Below the pieces are notes generated by a model, which saw only the letters and a program-made list of their open reading frames with translations, ran no database searches and was not told the origin of the DNA. The translations under genes and the position numbers were made by a program. From the NCBI RefSeq assembly GCF_014195535.1, contig NZ_JACIBY010000008.1:186001-250000 (forward strand): a DNA stretch of 64,000 bases, written 5' to 3'. The DNA is from Runella defluvii (GTDB taxonomy: Bacteria; Bacteroidota; Bacteroidia; Cytophagales; Spirosomataceae). Positions 27,916 to 35,930 of this stretch are shown here, piece after piece; position 1 is the first letter of the stretch; the number at the start of each line of letters is the position of its first letter.

Positions 27916-29331
27916 ATGTCCCTTCGTCTTTCTCAGTTATACATACGATGTTGGCAATTGCTTCATCTCTGCATGGGTATCATTTGTTGGGGAGCAAGTA
28001 CCACAACTAACGCCCAAACACCTGATTCGATTGCGTTGGAAGTGAAATTTGCCCTTAACTATTTGGAAAAGAGCCAGTGTGCGCTCACCATTGAAGGCAA
28101 AGAATATGCGGGCGAATGGCCTGCTTACATGCAAATGCACACGCGTTTTGTCCTATTAGGTACACGCCACAAGTACCGAGACTCAAACAGTTTTACCACA
28201 ATTGGTATTCATAACTTGTTGGCCGAAATGTATTTGTCGGACACCGCTTTGCAAGAAATTCGTCCCATGCTGCTCAAAGCCTACCCCGAAATTTGTTCGT
28301 ACGCGACCGATTTGGAATTTAATTTTTGGAAAAAAATGTCGCCCAATCGTGACTTACAACGGGGGGCAGAACCGCAGCCTGTGCCGTTGGTGCGGCGTCC
28401 AACGCAGTATAAATTGAATTCTCGGTATATCAATAATGCTGCCAACGTCGAAAATGACGCCGATGATACGGCTTCGGGCAACTTGGCGATTTGGTACCAC
28501 AACCGCATCTTTGGCACAAATGACAGTTTGGTAAGCCATCGGCTTTTTGACGCGTTTTTGGACGAAAATCGTAAGAACCGCCATTGGTATAATTACTTAT
28601 TTAATGGCTTGCCTAATTCAAGTGCTTATATGACTTGGCTAGGAAAGGAGGCGGAATTTAAACGTTGGAATATCTTAAAAACGATTGGACACAACCAGAC
28701 ATTTTTTCTGAAAAGTAGCATTTGCTATCCAACGCCTTATCAGCCTTACATTCCGTACGGTACCAACGACCTAGACGCCGTCGTGAACGCCAACGTACTG
28801 ACCTATTTGGCCAAAAAAGGGGAACTTCCCCAAAGCCGTGGGAGGGTAGGGGCAAAAAACTTTATTGAACACCAGGCAAAAATGCAGCGTTGGCGGCGAG
28901 CGGCGACGTATTATCCCAACCGCTACCATTTTCATTATGCAGTCGCCAAAGCCTTGGCTGCGGGCGATTCTTCGTTACGACCAACTGCCAAAATCATGTT
29001 AAGTCACCTCGTGGCGTCGCAGCGGGACAATGGAAGTTTTCGGAGTCGTCGAAAAGTAAATCACCGAGATGTGGTGCAGTCGTCGGCTTATGCGCTGTTG
29101 GCGATGTTGTATTTTAAAGAAGCAGGAGTCGATGTTCCTAAAGAAAAAATAGGGTTACTTGTACAGTTTTTAAGCCGTCAAAAACAGCAGGAAAAAGACC
29201 AGATTTATTGGAAGGGAGGGGTGTTTTTTTCGGGAGGAACGGTGGTGCGGAATGTGCTTTACTTTACATCCGATGCTTACACAACGGCATTGATTGCCTT
29301 GGGTTTGCAAAAATTTCTTCAACTTTACTGA
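27916..29331 (+). CDS. exported helical protein with DxDDTA motif (terpene-cyclase-like toroid?)
   Basis: 471 residues with an N-terminal hydrophobic signal (LLHLCMGIICWGASTTTNAQ). The body is helix-rich. Residues 181-186 read DADDTA, identical in pattern to the DxDDTA catalytic motif of class II terpene cyclases such as squalene-hopene cyclase. Residues 43-52 (VKFALNYLEKSQ) and the C-terminus (TSDAYTTALIALGLQKFL) look like the repeated helices of an alpha/alpha toroid. No QW motifs are clear, and export of such an enzyme would be unusual. The function is therefore unknown. The gene converges with the beta-propeller gene, overlapping it by 7 bp. Confidence 0.65.
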   Translation: MSLRLSQLYIRCWQLLHLCMGIICWGASTTTNAQTPDSIALEVKFALNYLEKSQCALTIEGKEYAGEWPAYMQMHTRFVLLGTRHKYRDSNSFTTIGIHNLLAEMYLSDTALQEIRPMLLKAYPEICSYATDLEFNFWKKMSPNRDLQRGAEPQPVPLVRRPTQYKLNSRYINNAANVENDADDTASGNLAIWYHNRIFGTNDSLVSHRLFDAFLDENRKNRHWYNYLFNGLPNSSAYMTWLGKEAEFKRWNILKTIGHNQTFFLKSSICYPTPYQPYIPYGTNDLDAVVNANVLTYLAKKGELPQSRGRVGAKNFIEHQAKMQRWRRAATYYPNRYHFHYAVAKALAAGDSSLRPTAKIMLSHLVASQRDNGSFRSRRKVNHRDVVQSSAYALLAMLYFKEAGVDVPKEKIGLLVQFLSRQKQQEKDQIYWKGGVFFSGGTVVRNVLYFTSDAYTTALIALGLQKFLQLY

Positions 29332-30335
29332 GCGCTTCCAACAGTGGGAGGCGTGGGCTGAATCGTGATTTTAAGCAGGGTTTGGGCGCTACCAATGGCT
29401 AATGCGGTGTTTTCGGAAGTAAAAACGGCTTCGTAAATGCTAAATTGGTCGTTGAGTTGTACGCCAAAGCGCTTGTATTTTCCTGTGTTGTCGCCCAATA
29501 AAATTTGGCCGTTGCAAGCGGTGTAAAGCTCGTATTTGTGGTTGGTCACGCGCCCCCAAACCAAGCCCGAAAGTGGGATTTCGGAACGCTGCCGATTGCG
29601 ATGAACGCGCCCTTTTTTCCCAATCCACCCACCCATGGCTACGTACTGCGAAGGGCTGTCAAACTGAATTTCGTGAAAAATACTATTGCCTATTTTTTCC
29701 TGACGTTTCCATTGGTCGTTGGATAGGGCGTACAAAAAAGTCTTGTTTGGGGTGTACATCAAGGCATATACTTGCTGATTATGAGGGTTATACTTAACGC
29801 ACCAAACCATTTGAAAAGGATTGCTATAGACTTTTTTCCAAGTGCGACCTCGGTCAATGGATTTGAGAATAAAACCCAAAGGAACGGTTTTCTGAGAGTG
29901 GGCAATGGCCGAATTGCCCCCGCAGATGAACGCCGTAGAGTCGTTGACGACGGCCATATTGTAAAAGCATGCTTTTTCGTAGCCTTTCACCCGTATCACT
30001 TCCCACGTTTTTGACACTAAGTTGTGTTTGTAAATCACTCCTTTATCGCCGCAAGCAATCAGATTTTGGTCGTCGAAGCGGTCAAATTTATAAATATCAA
30101 CGTGTTGGTTGGGGTACGAAATGTCGGATAATTGGCCGTAGGCATCGCTGGCTTTGAGGGTGCCGTATTTCCCGCCAATCCAAAATTGGTTGGCAACGGG
30201 AATAATATCATAAAAAGAAGAGTCACTAAAAGACGTTCCTTGTTGGAGAACTTGGATACTAACCTCTTGAGCACAAACGGCCAAGGAGGTTAAGAGTAAG
30301 AGGATGATAGACGTTATTTGGGCTGTAAATTTCAA
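29325..30335 (-). CDS. exported beta-propeller-like protein (Ycf48/BNR-repeat type)
   Basis: 336 residues with a signal peptide (MKFTAQITSIILLLLTSLAVCAQ). Repeated beta units with patterns like QFWIGGKYGTL, NLIACGDKGVIYKH, FICGGNSAIAH and SIDRGRTWKKVYS resemble Ycf48/photosystem-II-stability-factor or sialidase BNR repeats (the S-x-D-x-G-x-T-W Asp-box is present). Such propellers are common secreted proteins in Bacteroidota and act in binding or assembly. No T9SS C-terminal sorting domain is visible. It converges with the DxDDTA protein, with a 7-bp 3' overlap. Specific role not recognised. Confidence 0.7.
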   Translation of the reverse strand: MKFTAQITSIILLLLTSLAVCAQEVSIQVLQQGTSFSDSSFYDIIPVANQFWIGGKYGTLKASDAYGQLSDISYPNQHVDIYKFDRFDDQNLIACGDKGVIYKHNLVSKTWEVIRVKGYEKACFYNMAVVNDSTAFICGGNSAIAHSQKTVPLGFILKSIDRGRTWKKVYSNPFQMVWCVKYNPHNQQVYALMYTPNKTFLYALSNDQWKRQEKIGNSIFHEIQFDSPSQYVAMGGWIGKKGRVHRNRQRSEIPLSGLVWGRVTNHKYELYTACNGQILLGDNTGKYKRFGVQLNDQFSIYEAVFTSENTALAIGSAQTLLKITIQPTPPTVGSAQ

Positions 30336-30440
30336 CTATACGAGTTTTTTCTTTCCTGCAAAAATACGCAGTGGGCGGTTCTTTCCCAACTATCCTAAAG
30401 ACAACTTACTGGGCTTTTACCACTATGGAAAGAATAAAAC

Positions 30441-30484
30441 AAAAAAAACGGGCCATTCCAAGGCAGATGGAATGGCCCGTTTTG
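30441..30484 (-). terminator. intrinsic terminator of the 63-residue gene
   Basis: ACGGGCCATTCCA / TGGAATGGCCCGT around a 7-base loop; on the minus strand it is followed by eight Ts. It lies 20 bp past the stop at 30501. Confidence 0.85.
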
Positions 30485-30500
30485 CTTATGGTACTATCTA

Positions 30501-30692
30501 TTAGTGAAGAGCGTGACGCATACGGGTGGCGTTGTTTTTGACTTTCCGAAAGAACAAGTCACGGTGTGCTTGATCTACGTTTGTGTTGAGTCCATCCTGC
30601 TTGGGATGATAAGTTGAATAAAGCAACGCCGATGAAACTGCAAGTCCGATGAGTCCGACGCCCATGATTATTAACAAAATGAGAGCTTCCAT
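30501..30692 (-). CDS. small single-span membrane protein, unknown
   Basis: 63 residues: one transmembrane helix at the N-terminus (LILLIIMGVGLIGLAVSSALL) and a basic cytoplasmic tail ending RMRHALH. A strong terminator directly after the stop supports a real transcript. No family recognised. It is 53 bp downstream of the lmo0937-type gene. Confidence 0.55.
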   Translation of the reverse strand: MEALILLIIMGVGLIGLAVSSALLYSTYHPKQDGLNTNVDQAHRDLFFRKVKNNATRMRHALH

Positions 30693-30745
30693 ACAATTGA
30701 ACAGTTTTTTAAGTGAAACATCAACAAAAACGTAGTGTAGGGGTG

Positions 30746-30898
30746 CTAAACAGTTCCTCTACGGATAAACCCAATCAGGAACGAGATAACGGCAAATACC
30801 AAAAGAATGTGAATAAGCCCAGAAGCGCTGTAGGCAAATGCGCCAATTAACCAGCCTATTACTAAAATAACCGCGATAATATACAAGAGAGAGCGCAT
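30746..30898 (-). CDS. lmo0937-family (DUF5670) two-helix membrane peptide
   Basis: 50 residues from ATG 30898 (MRSLLYIIAVILVIGWLIG ... IGFIRRGTV). The open frame extends 62 codons upstream but that part is Phe/Pro-rich and not protein-like, so the short start is chosen. The pattern of two hydrophobic helices with a W-x-x-G and a C-terminal basic end is the lmo0937 family, found widely in Bacteroidota next to stress genes. A TGGGGAAA-type motif lies 85 bp upstream (30983-30992). Confidence 0.8.
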   Translation of the reverse strand: MRSLLYIIAVILVIGWLIGAFAYSASGLIHILLVFAVISFLIGFIRRGTV

Positions 30899-31092
30899 GA
30901 TTGAAAATGGTTTTAGGTTGAAAAATTGATTGATGCTCAGTAAGTTAAAAACCTTGTTCCAGTGCCAAAACCACCCGAAAAATGGGGAAAATGAGGCGAG
31001 ACATGGGAGAAAATGTGGAACAAATGCCACAGTTGGGGCAAACAATGGCTTTGGAACGCGTGTTTTATTACTAATAGAAAACATGAAAAACT

Positions 31093-31953
31093 ATGAAAGC
31101 ACAGATGAATAACCTAGGCGTCAAGACTTTACAGTTGCTTAACTGGGTCTTTTTTGTAGTGATGATTGCGGCCAACTACCTTGCCGTAGCGCTACCTTTA
31201 AATCATAAAACCACGGGACAGCTTTCTGACCAATATCCTAATTTGTTTGTTCCTGCCCCTATCACATTTTCCATTTGGGGAGTGATTTATCTTCTCCTTT
31301 TTTGGTTTTGTGTCAAACAAAGCAAGTCGATGTTTCAAAGAAATGTGGATCCTGCCACGGGCGAAACGGTTAGAAGTATCGGGTTGGGTTTTGTGACGAC
31401 CTGCTTTCTGAATGCCTCTTGGATTTGTTTGTGGCATTTTGAATACATCGCCATTTCGGTGGTCGTTATGGTGTTGTTATTGGCCCAATTGGTTCAAATC
31501 AACCGTAAAATAGATGGAATTGCCCCTGCGCTTACGCTTGGAAGTCGGGTGGCACTAAAAGCGCCATTTGGGATGTATTTGGGCTGGATTTGCATTGCCA
31601 CGATTGCCAACGTGACGGCCTATTTGGTGAGTTGGGGCTGGACAGAAAACGAAGTGTCGTGGGCAAGTACGATGGTTGTCATTGGAGCCATTGTGACGGG
31701 TATTGCTCTGAACCTACTGCGCAATGGCTACCTGAGCCTTTCAGTTTTGTGGGCTTTTACGGGCATCCTCATTGCACGTCATCAAGCAGCAGAGTACCAC
31801 CGTATTTTGGTGTGGGCCACGGTGTTTGCCATGCTGCTTGTGGTGGGTGCGTTGGCGATTGAGTTATTGCGGTCGTTGTTCCGAAAAACAATCATCAGAC
31901 CATTTCCTCCTCAGCAAAGGACGTATATTTCGCAAGTGGAAACATCACAGTAA
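31093..31953 (+). CDS. TspO/MBR-like tryptophan-rich membrane protein
   Basis: 286 residues with about eight hydrophobic segments. The N-terminal half shows PAPITFSIWGVIYLLLFWF, the P-x-x-x-T-F-x-I-W-G segment typical of TspO-related tryptophan-rich proteins, and ends with a cytosolic tail. TspO proteins bind tetrapyrroles or other small ligands in membranes; this longer form (two fused halves) is of unknown ligand. The 3' end overlaps the opposing histidine kinase gene by 59 bp. The true start may be the Met four codons in (31105). Confidence 0.78.
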   Translation: MKAQMNNLGVKTLQLLNWVFFVVMIAANYLAVALPLNHKTTGQLSDQYPNLFVPAPITFSIWGVIYLLLFWFCVKQSKSMFQRNVDPATGETVRSIGLGFVTTCFLNASWICLWHFEYIAISVVVMVLLLAQLVQINRKIDGIAPALTLGSRVALKAPFGMYLGWICIATIANVTAYLVSWGWTENEVSWASTMVVIGAIVTGIALNLLRNGYLSLSVLWAFTGILIARHQAAEYHRILVWATVFAMLLVVGALAIELLRSLFRKTIIRPFPPQQRTYISQVETSQ

Positions 31954-33361
31954 AAGTAGTGCCTTTTTCAAGTTCGGATTCGACTTCGACCGTCGCTTGA
32001 TGCGAATGTAAAATGGTAAGCGTAGCGGCCAGTCCCAGCCCTAAACCGTTTGTTTTTGAGGTGAAATAAGGCTCAAACAAACGGTTTAGGTTTTCTGGAC
32101 TAATGCCCGAGCCATTGTCTTGGACTTTGACAAAACAAGTTTCGTCGTCGATGTACGTAACAATGGTCAGCACGCCCGATTCGGGTTCCATGGCCTCGAT
32201 GGCATTGATAATAAGATTGAGTAGGGCAATTTTAATCTTTGACGCATCCAATTCCAAAAGGCACGCTGGCCCAAATTCTTTGATGAGCGTTATTTTCTTC
32301 AAATTGATGCGGTCGATGGCCTCAGCAAGCGCTGCTTCCAAAATATCTTGAATAGAAACGTGTTTGAGAATCGTTTCTTGGGGTTTAAACGAATTGAGGA
32401 GTTCGGTAATAAGACCGTTGATTCGGTGGCCGTTACGTCGAATAATATCCGTAAAAAGGCGCAAATCTTCGTCTTCAAGCTCGGGTTCTAGTTGGTCGAG
32501 CGACAAGTGAATGTTGGTAAGGGGATTCCGAACTTCGTGGGCAAGCGTTCGTACAAGACGGGCCGTAGAAGCGGCTTTTTCGGCCAATAATCTGTCCCGT
32601 TCAAGTTTTTTACGGGCCGTAATGTCCTGAATAACAATCATAATGTACGGAAGCCCCTCGCTGTCGGTATGCCTGCTGATGTGGAGCGAGCAGAGTGTCC
32701 GTTCGTTGTTTTTACGGAGCAATAGCGCATCGAAATGGTCCAACGAATCGCGGTGTTCAAGCGCCAGCACGTAGCGGTCGTAATCAGAAACGGTGACAAA
32801 CAAATCGCGAAAATGAAGCTGTCGGATGTCAGTTTCGTCAAACCCAAGGAGGGTGAGGGCGGCGGTATTGTGGTAAAAAATGAGTCCATTGGGGCGCTTC
32901 AAAAGAACAGCATCTTTTATGTGTTCAAAGATGTTGCGCAGTCGGGTTTCGCTTTCTCGAAGCCGCCGAACACTCTCTGCACGCTCCAATGAGTACCGAA
33001 TACACCGATTTAATTTCTCAGAATCCAACTCACTTTTAACCAGATAATCCATCGCCCCAAGACGCATGGCTTCGAGGTCGATGTGCTGGTCGCCTTTGCC
33101 CGTAAGCAGCACAATGGGGCAGCTTACACCCCTGTCGAGGGCCATTTTGAGCAAGTCGATACCCGTTTTTGCTCCCAACAAAAAATCAAAAAAACACAGG
33201 TCGAAGTTATCCTGCGTGAGTTTTTTGATGCCCTCGTTAAATGAGTTTGCCCAAGTGATATCAAACTTCTTGGAAGGTATTTCTTTGATGTAATCGGAGG
33301 TCAAATAAAAATCATCTTCGTCGTCGTCAACGATGAGGAGTTTGAGGGTTTCGGTGCTCAT
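31895..33361 (-). CDS. soluble hybrid sensor kinase: REC-PAS-HisKA-HATPase
   Basis: 488 residues without membrane segments. N-terminal receiver domain (LLIVDDDEDDFYL, phosphoacceptor Asp in LCFFDFLLGAKTG, switch Lys in DYLVKSE), PAS domain (about 140-255), HisKA with the phosphorylated His in TLAHEVRNPLTN, and HATPase (NLIINAIEA, DNGSGISPENL, LGLGLA). A receiver at the N-terminus means the kinase is controlled by phosphate from another kinase, so it may be part of a relay with the neighbouring regulators. It is the last gene of a minus-strand signalling operon (15 bp after the response regulator) and its end overlaps the TspO-like gene by 59 bp. Confidence 0.93.
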   Translation of the reverse strand: MSTETLKLLIVDDDEDDFYLTSDYIKEIPSKKFDITWANSFNEGIKKLTQDNFDLCFFDFLLGAKTGIDLLKMALDRGVSCPIVLLTGKGDQHIDLEAMRLGAMDYLVKSELDSEKLNRCIRYSLERAESVRRLRESETRLRNIFEHIKDAVLLKRPNGLIFYHNTAALTLLGFDETDIRQLHFRDLFVTVSDYDRYVLALEHRDSLDHFDALLLRKNNERTLCSLHISRHTDSEGLPYIMIVIQDITARKKLERDRLLAEKAASTARLVRTLAHEVRNPLTNIHLSLDQLEPELEDEDLRLFTDIIRRNGHRINGLITELLNSFKPQETILKHVSIQDILEAALAEAIDRINLKKITLIKEFGPACLLELDASKIKIALLNLIINAIEAMEPESGVLTIVTYIDDETCFVKVQDNGSGISPENLNRLFEPYFTSKTNGLGLGLAATLTILHSHQATVEVESELEKGTTFTVMFPLAKYTSFAEEEMV

Positions 33362-33376
33362 GTGCGTTAAAAAAGC

Positions 33377-33847
33377 TTACTTACGATTTTGAGGAAGTTG
33401 GACAATATCAAGCCAGTAGTGGCCGAGGGTTCGGGCTATTTCGGTAAATTCGGTGAATGTGACGGGTTTGGTAATAAAACTATTTACCCCCAATTGGTAC
33501 GTTTTTAAGACGTCCTGTTCGGCTTTGGACGTAGTGAGGGCAACGATTGGTATGGTACGGAGCGTTTCGTCCGACTTAATTTCTTTGAGGGCTTCGCGAC
33601 CGTCCATTTTGGGCATATTGAGGTCAAGCAAAATAAGCGAAGGACGTGGTGCATCGGCGGGTTCGGCGTATTTGTTGCGTTTTTTGAGGTAATCAAGCAA
33701 CTCAAGACCATCGTTTACAAAGCGAATGTCAATATAAGAACGGGCTTCTTCAAAGGCTTCTTTGGTGAAAAGTTGGTCGTCTTCATCATCCTCGGCGACC
33801 AAAATTAATGCTCGATTTTTGCTGTAGTGGGTGTCGTGTGCTTCCAA
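33377..33847 (-). CDS. single-domain response regulator (Rcp1-like)
   Basis: 156 residues, only a receiver domain: AEDDEDDQLFTKEAF acidic pocket, phosphoacceptor Asp in LLDLNMPKMDGRE, Thr in ALTTSKAEQD, switch Lys in FITKPVTF. Belongs to the Rcp1-like branch that pairs with phytochrome-like kinases. It lies between two kinase genes (43 bp after the PAS kinase, 15 bp before the hybrid kinase), so it may shuttle phosphate between them. No output domain. It closely resembles the regulator at 40557-40985. Confidence 0.93.
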   Translation of the reverse strand: MEAHDTHYSKNRALILVAEDDEDDQLFTKEAFEEARSYIDIRFVNDGLELLDYLKKRNKYAEPADAPRPSLILLDLNMPKMDGREALKEIKSDETLRTIPIVALTTSKAEQDVLKTYQLGVNSFITKPVTFTEFTEIARTLGHYWLDIVQLPQNRK

Positions 33848-33890
33848 AATGGTTGGTGTTACAGGTTAAACATAGGTTAAAATGAGGCAG

Positions 33891-35888
33891 TTATTTGACA
33901 GGCAAGTAAAAGACGAACTCGGCTCCTTGCTCTTCTTGGCCTTCGGCCTCGATATATCCTTGGTGGGTTTCCACAATTTTTCGACAAATGGCCAACCCCA
34001 AGCCCGTTCCTTCGTACTCGGAGCGCCCATGAAGCCGTTGGAAAATCCCAAAAATGCGTTGATTGTATTCGGGCGCAAAGCCAATGCCGTTGTCTTGGAC
34101 CGAAAATTTATAATAATGTAGCTCAGAATTAAGCTGAGGGTTGTATTTTATGTCATTTTTACTGACCTCAGCTGCCGAAATTTCAATGCTTGGTTTGGTG
34201 TCTTTTTTGCTGAATTTCAGAGCGTTGTCGATGAGGTTTTGAAATAACTGACGCATCTGAACGGGTTGGGCGTCCACCGTTGGCAAGTCACCAATCGTGA
34301 CGGTGGCTTGTTTTTCTTGGACTTTCAGTTCGAGGTCTTCAAGTACTTGTTTAATAACCTCTTGTAGCGAAACCGTTTGCAGCGATTCCATCTGGCGTGA
34401 TGCCCGCGAGTAGGTCAGAAGCCCTTCGATGAGGTGGTTCATCCGTTGGGCGGCATTGGTCATGCGGCCGAGCAAAAAACGCCCGTCGTCGCCGAGACTT
34501 TCTTGGTATTTCTTTTCGAGACGTTCGCCAAACGCAATGATTTTGCGCAGTGGCTCTTGTAAATCGTGGGAAGCTACGTACGCAAATTGCTCCAGCTCAC
34601 GGTTACTTTTATTGACGGCTTCGAGTTGGCGTTCGAGTTCGCGTTTATAAATTTCAAGCTGAGTGACGTCAATGCAAACTCCAACGATTTTTTGGACTTT
34701 TCCGTGTTCGTCAAAATGGCTTTTTGCCCGAATAGAAATGTACTTCAAGTCGCCATTTTTATCAACCAAGCGGTGGTTGAGTTCGTTGATGGCATTTTTT
34801 CCTGCCAATAATTCGGCCGCAAAATCATCAATGGCCTTGATGTCGCTAGGATGTCCAAACTGATTGTAAAACCCTTCGGGAACAGTATGGTTGGGACACG
34901 TGCTTGAGTCAATGCCTAGCAAATGAAACATACCTTCCGACCAGCGAAAACTTTGTTGGCCCAACTGCCACTCCCAGCTTCCAAACTTAAAAATGGATTC
35001 TGCCTCTTCCATTTGCGCCTGCTGACGTTCGAGCTCGACAATTTTTTTGGCAAGTTCGTCTTCGTAGCGCTTGGTCAAGGTAATGTCCGAAACGGTGCCA
35101 ATCAGCGAAAAGCTTTGCTCGTCAAAAAAAGCATGGGTGCGAAGCAAAACCTGTTTTTGTTGGCCATTGGTGTCAATCATCCCGTGCTCAATTTCATAGT
35201 ACGGGTCTTTGGAGGCAAGGTGAGCTTGGGCAATGGCCTGAACGCGCTCACGCTCCTGCGTGGGAATCAGCTCCGAGTAAGTTTGAAACGGAACAAAGCT
35301 GTCGGGATAATCTTTGACAGACAGCCCCGTAATATCAAAAACACCGTTGGACCAATACACCTTGTCGTTGGCGGGGTAATTGCTTACAGCCCATGAGCCA
35401 AACTTAAGTGCGCGCTCGGTGTCTTCGATGTGTTGTTGTTTTTTATAAATTGTTTGCTCCCTGAGTTGCGACTGAGTGACGTCTTCGGCAGTAAGAATCA
35501 GGTAGTGGTTATTTCCTTCTTCGTCTTTTTTAAGGACAGTGCCACGGTTACGAAGCGTAAGAATGTCGCCATTTTTGTGGCGAAATCCCATCATAAATTC
35601 TACATTTTCTCCGATCTGAAGGTTGTGGAATTTTTCTGAGATTTGCGTTGAAAAATTAGCACGGTCTTCAATAATCATAATCGGCCCAAACGTGTCGCCC
35701 ATGTCGTGAATATCGTCGAGCGAATACCCCAGCAATTCAGTGACTCGGTCACTGACAAATGCTAACTTGTTGATTTTTAGGTCAATCACGTAAATAAGGT
35801 CAGGTAGAATACGGCAAAGCAATTCTACTTGGCTTCCAATCAAGTCGAGCTGAAATGTTTTAAGCGGATTATCGTAGGGTACGGTCAT
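33891..35888 (-). CDS. soluble multi-PAS histidine kinase
   Basis: 665 residues with no transmembrane segments. Three PAS-type sensor modules (about 15-130, 160-265, 295-410), with the PAC signature YLILTAEDVTQSQL and LIGTVSDITLTKRYEDEL. HisKA phosphoacceptor His in FAYVASHDLQEPLRKI, then HATPase with NLIDNALKFSKKDT, DNGIGFAPEYNQRIF and GTGLGLAI. The SHDLQEPLRKI box is shared with phytochrome-like kinases and with the CHASE3 kinase at 39039. Nearest partner is the single-domain regulator 43 bp downstream. A stem-loop at the preceding gene's stop may separate its transcript from rpoN. Confidence 0.94.
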   Translation of the reverse strand: MTVPYDNPLKTFQLDLIGSQVELLCRILPDLIYVIDLKINKLAFVSDRVTELLGYSLDDIHDMGDTFGPIMIIEDRANFSTQISEKFHNLQIGENVEFMMGFRHKNGDILTLRNRGTVLKKDEEGNNHYLILTAEDVTQSQLREQTIYKKQQHIEDTERALKFGSWAVSNYPANDKVYWSNGVFDITGLSVKDYPDSFVPFQTYSELIPTQERERVQAIAQAHLASKDPYYEIEHGMIDTNGQQKQVLLRTHAFFDEQSFSLIGTVSDITLTKRYEDELAKKIVELERQQAQMEEAESIFKFGSWEWQLGQQSFRWSEGMFHLLGIDSSTCPNHTVPEGFYNQFGHPSDIKAIDDFAAELLAGKNAINELNHRLVDKNGDLKYISIRAKSHFDEHGKVQKIVGVCIDVTQLEIYKRELERQLEAVNKSNRELEQFAYVASHDLQEPLRKIIAFGERLEKKYQESLGDDGRFLLGRMTNAAQRMNHLIEGLLTYSRASRQMESLQTVSLQEVIKQVLEDLELKVQEKQATVTIGDLPTVDAQPVQMRQLFQNLIDNALKFSKKDTKPSIEISAAEVSKNDIKYNPQLNSELHYYKFSVQDNGIGFAPEYNQRIFGIFQRLHGRSEYEGTGLGLAICRKIVETHQGYIEAEGQEEQGAEFVFYLPVK

Positions 35889-35905
35889 GGTATCTTAAAT
35901 GCCAA

Positions 35906-35930
35906 AAACAGCTAGGAGTGCTAGCTGTTT
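35906..35930 (-). terminator. stem-loop overlapping the NtrC-type gene stop codon
   Basis: AAACAGCTAG-CACTC-CTAGCTGTTT on the minus strand, followed by two more Ts. The TAG stop codon forms part of the first arm. Could end or attenuate the rpoN/NtrC transcript before the PAS kinase gene. Confidence 0.5.

Noticed and set aside
30899-31084. 112-residue reading of the DUF5670-type gene
   Set aside because: Upstream part is Phe/Pro-rich and overlaps an intergenic region with regulatory-looking motifs; the 50-residue form matches the family.
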